From an uncultured bacterium (GTDB lineage: Bacteria > Actinomycetota > UBA4738 > HRBIN12): 8,643 bases of DNA. The DNA lies in the NCBI GenBank assembly GCA_937881155.1, contig CALGFI010000245.1:1-8643 (forward strand), in the 5' to 3' direction. The translations under genes and the position numbers were made by a program. The notes under the pieces are model-generated. The model had not been told where the DNA came from. It was given only the letters and a program-made list of their open reading frames with translations, and did not search any database. Below are positions 6,819-8,643 of this stretch, one piece after another (positions within the stretch are counted from its first letter, which is position 1; each line of letters begins with the position of its first letter).

Positions 6819-7883
6819 ATGGCTCACCTCGTCACGCTCATCCCCGGCGACGGCATCGGTCCCGAGGTCGCCGACGCGATGCGACTCGTCGTCGAGGCGA
6901 CGGGCGCCGACGTCGAATGGGTCGTCGAGGAGGCCGGCGCGGCGGTGCTCGAACGAGAGGGGACGCCGCTCCCCGATCGGGTCCTCGAGCAAGTCCAACG
7001 CTCGCGCGTCGCGATCAAGGGACCGGTCACCACGCCGGTGGGGACCGGATTCCGGAGCGTCAACGTGGCCCTGCGCCAGGAGCTCGACCTGTTCGCCGCG
7101 GTTCGGCCGTCGAGATCGCTGCCGGGCGTACCCACGCGTCACCGCGACGTCGATCTCGTCGTGATCCGCGAGAACACCGAGGATCTGTATCAGGGGATCG
7201 AGTTCGAACGCGGAACGCCGCAGGCCGCGGCCCTTCGCGACGAGCTTCGGCGGCTGACCGGACGCACGGTTCGAGAGGATGCCGGCCTCACGGTCAAGCC
7301 GATCAGCGTCACGGGCGCCCGCCGGATCGTCCGGTTCGCGTTCGAGTTCGTGCGGTCGAACGGACGGCGCAAGGTCACCCTCGGGCACAAGGCGAACATC
7401 ATGAGGTTCTCGGATGGGCTGTTCCTGTCGATCGGTCAACAGGAGGCAGCGGACCAGCCGGACGTCGCGTTCGAAGACATGCAGATCGATCAGCTTTCGA
7501 TGCGCCTGACGCGCGAGCCCGAGACGTTCGACGTGCTGCTGCTACCGAACCTGTACGGCGACATCCTCTCCGACCTGTGCGCGGGTCTCGTCGGCGGACT
7601 GGGTCTCGCGGCCGGCGCGAACCTCGGCTGGGAGTACGCCGTGTTCGAACCGGTTCACGGCAGCGCGCCCGACATCGCCGGACGAGGCGTCGCGAACCCG
7701 ATCGCGATGATCCTGTCGGGGGCGATGCTGCTCCGTCACGTCGGCGAGGGCGACCGCGCGTCGGCGATCGAGTCGGCCGTCGATACGGTGCTCGAACGCG
7801 GAGAAATCCGAACGCCCGACCTCGGCGGAGGATCCACGACGCGCGACGTCGCGGAGGCGATCGCCGCCGAAGTAAGCGTCTAG
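6819..7883 (+). CDS. Isocitrate dehydrogenase, probably NAD-dependent
   Basis: This 354-residue member of the isocitrate/isopropylmalate dehydrogenase family should convert isocitrate to 2-oxoglutarate, CO2 and NADH. PGDGIGPEV opens the protein. Substrate residues of the IDH type are Ser80 and Asn82 in FRSVNVALR, then Arg86, Arg96, Arg117 and Tyr124. The Ser-x-Asn pattern separates it from isopropylmalate dehydrogenase. Lys191 is in GHKANIM. Asp224, Asp248 and Asp252 (PNLYGDILSDL) are the metal ligands. Cofactor choice is read from HGSAPDIAG: Asp285-Ile286 stand where NADP enzymes have Lys-Tyr, which indicates NAD+. Homoisocitrate dehydrogenase remains a less likely alternative. The ATG follows AGGG (6807-6810). 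The gene starts 31 bp after sdhB on the same strand and converges with the fumarase gene. Confidence 0.88.
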   Translation: MAHLVTLIPGDGIGPEVADAMRLVVEATGADVEWVVEEAGAAVLEREGTPLPDRVLEQVQRSRVAIKGPVTTPVGTGFRSVNVALRQELDLFAAVRPSRSLPGVPTRHRDVDLVVIRENTEDLYQGIEFERGTPQAAALRDELRRLTGRTVREDAGLTVKPISVTGARRIVRFAFEFVRSNGRRKVTLGHKANIMRFSDGLFLSIGQQEAADQPDVAFEDMQIDQLSMRLTREPETFDVLLLPNLYGDILSDLCAGLVGGLGLAAGANLGWEYAVFEPVHGSAPDIAGRGVANPIAMILSGAMLLRHVGEGDRASAIESAVDTVLERGEIRTPDLGGGSTTRDVAEAIAAEVSV

Positions 7884-7913
7884 CCGGGGCCGGCGAAACT
7901 ACCCGGCGCCCGG
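7884..7913. terminator. GC-rich stem-loop between convergent idh and fumC, possible two-way terminator
   Basis: CCGGGGCCGG at 7884-7893 pairs with 7903-7913 through ten base pairs with one bulged G (7908), around a 9-base loop. It begins directly after the idh stop, and its right arm covers the last fumC codons, with the fumC stop in the loop. No T-run follows on either strand, so it is not a textbook intrinsic terminator. Its place between two convergent stops is the main support. Confidence 0.4.
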
Positions 7914-8643
7914 GCCGAAGATCCCGCCCTCGGTCATCCTTCGAACGTCCAGCGCCTCGTCGAGCTCTCCCGGACCGAGGACGTTTCGCTCGGCGGCGAT
8001 CTCGCGGACGCTGCGCCCCGTGGCGACCGCCTCCTTGGCGATGTCGGCGGCGGCGTCGTAGCCGATCTTCGGCACCAGCGCGGTGATGATGGGGAACGAC
8101 TGCTCGACGAGCAGCAGCGCCCGTTCTCGATCGGCGTCGAGCCCGTCGACCGCGCGTTCGGCGAAGAGCGACGCGGCGCGTGAGAGCAGTTCGATCGACT
8201 GCAGCAGGTTGTGCGCCATGACGGGCATCATCACGTTGAGCTCGAAGTCGCCGAGCGCGCCCGCGACCGTCACGACGGTGTCGTTGCCGATCACCTGGGC
8301 CGCCACCTGACGAACGACCTCGGCGGCGACGGGATTCACCTTGCCCGGCATGATCGATGAGCCCGGTTGCAGTGACGGCAACCGAAGCTCGGCAAGCCCC
8401 GCGCGCGGACCGGAGCCCATCCAGCGGATGTCGTTCGCGATCTTCATCAGCGAGACCGCGACGGTCTTCAGCGCCCCGCTCGTCTCCACCAGCGCGTCTT
8501 GGGCACCCTGCGCCTCGAAGTGATCGGCCGCCTCGCGGAGTGGGTGGCCGGTACGTTCGGCGAGGAGCGCGATCGTCCTCGAGGCGAACCGCGGATGCGC
8601 GTTCAGTCCCGTCCCCACCGCCGTGCCGCCGAGTGGAAGGTCG
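7899..8643 (-). CDS. fumC: Class II fumarase (fumarate hydratase), C-terminal part (5' end outside window)
   Basis: The frame is open to the right edge, giving 247 visible residues of a protein usually near 460. It hydrates fumarate to L-malate in the cytosol and needs no iron-sulfur cluster. The first visible residues, DLPLGGTAVGTGLN, are a FumC block, so the GTG at 8616-8618 encodes an internal Val and is not a start. The fumarate-lyase superfamily signature GSSIMPGKVNP is present at about 8333-8365, and its Ser-Ser pair contains the likely catalytic serine. QVIGNDTVVTVAGALGDFELNVMMPV and NLLQSIELL follow (spans about 8205-8300). The C-terminal EGGIFGPGAG is typical. Aspartase shares the fold, but the NxxVTVAGxxGxFELNVMMPV run fits fumarase better. 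It is convergent with idh, with 15 bp between the stops. Confidence 0.92.
   Translation of the reverse strand, partial: DLPLGGTAVGTGLNAHPRFASRTIALLAERTGHPLREAADHFEAQGAQDALVETSGALKTVAVSLMKIANDIRWMGSGPRAGLAELRLPSLQPGSSIMPGKVNPVAAEVVRQVAAQVIGNDTVVTVAGALGDFELNVMMPVMAHNLLQSIELLSRAASLFAERAVDGLDADRERALLLVEQSFPIITALVPKIGYDAAADIAKEAVATGRSVREIAAERNVLGPGELDEALDVRRMTEGGIFGPGAG

Noticed and set aside
6819..7883. 3-isopropylmalate dehydrogenase (leuB)
   Set aside because: The substrate loop is FRSVNVALR, of the isocitrate type with Ser and Asn, and no leucine-pathway genes are nearby.

Overview
This 8.6 kb window is GC-rich bacterial chromosome and most likely comes from an actinobacterium (Actinomycetota), probably not one of the well-studied genera. 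The basis is an F420-dependent NADP reductase, an actinobacterial-style sdhC-sdhD-sdhA-sdhB order with a mycobacterial-like SdhD, and a DUF5317-like membrane protein. Lineage below phylum cannot be read from the sequence. Almost every base is coding. There is no gene-free stretch above 300 bases, and I saw no tRNA, rRNA, CRISPR, transposase or phage gene.

Layout. Positions 1-315 hold the 3' end of a DUF5317-like membrane protein gene (+). It runs tail-to-tail into npdG, F420H2:NADP+ oxidoreductase (272-973, -), with a 44 bp overlap. Upstream of npdG on the same strand is a stand-alone large subunit of a methylmalonyl-CoA-mutase-type enzyme (1040-2620, -). A compact divergent promoter region (2621-2769) separates it from a rightward set: a class I O-methyltransferase (2770-3402), sdhC (3429-3830), sdhD (3827-4273), sdhA (4278-6014), sdhB (6014-6787) and an isocitrate dehydrogenase (6819-7883). 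The last of these is predicted to use NAD. The window closes with the 3' two-thirds or less of a class II fumarase gene (7899-8643, -), convergent with idh across 15 bp and a GC-rich stem-loop.

Function. The right half is a TCA-cycle neighbourhood. Isocitrate dehydrogenase makes NADH and 2-oxoglutarate. Succinate dehydrogenase (respiratory complex II) oxidises succinate to fumarate and reduces quinone. Fumarase hydrates fumarate to malate. The mutase would interconvert methylmalonyl-CoA and succinyl-CoA, so it could feed propionyl-CoA-derived carbon into the same segment, but it needs a B12-binding small subunit that is not here. NpdG links the F420 pool to NADPH.

The genes themselves are ordinary. 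The most interesting structure is in the short gaps. A GC-rich leader element of about 50-60 bp, with two G-runs, a GAGCGA-rich centre and a C-run, occurs three times. Each copy lies just upstream of a start codon and in the same sense as its gene (npdG, the mutase gene, the methyltransferase gene). The three can be aligned by eye and each can fold into a G-run/C-run hairpin. This is a candidate for an undescribed repeat or regulatory leader family.
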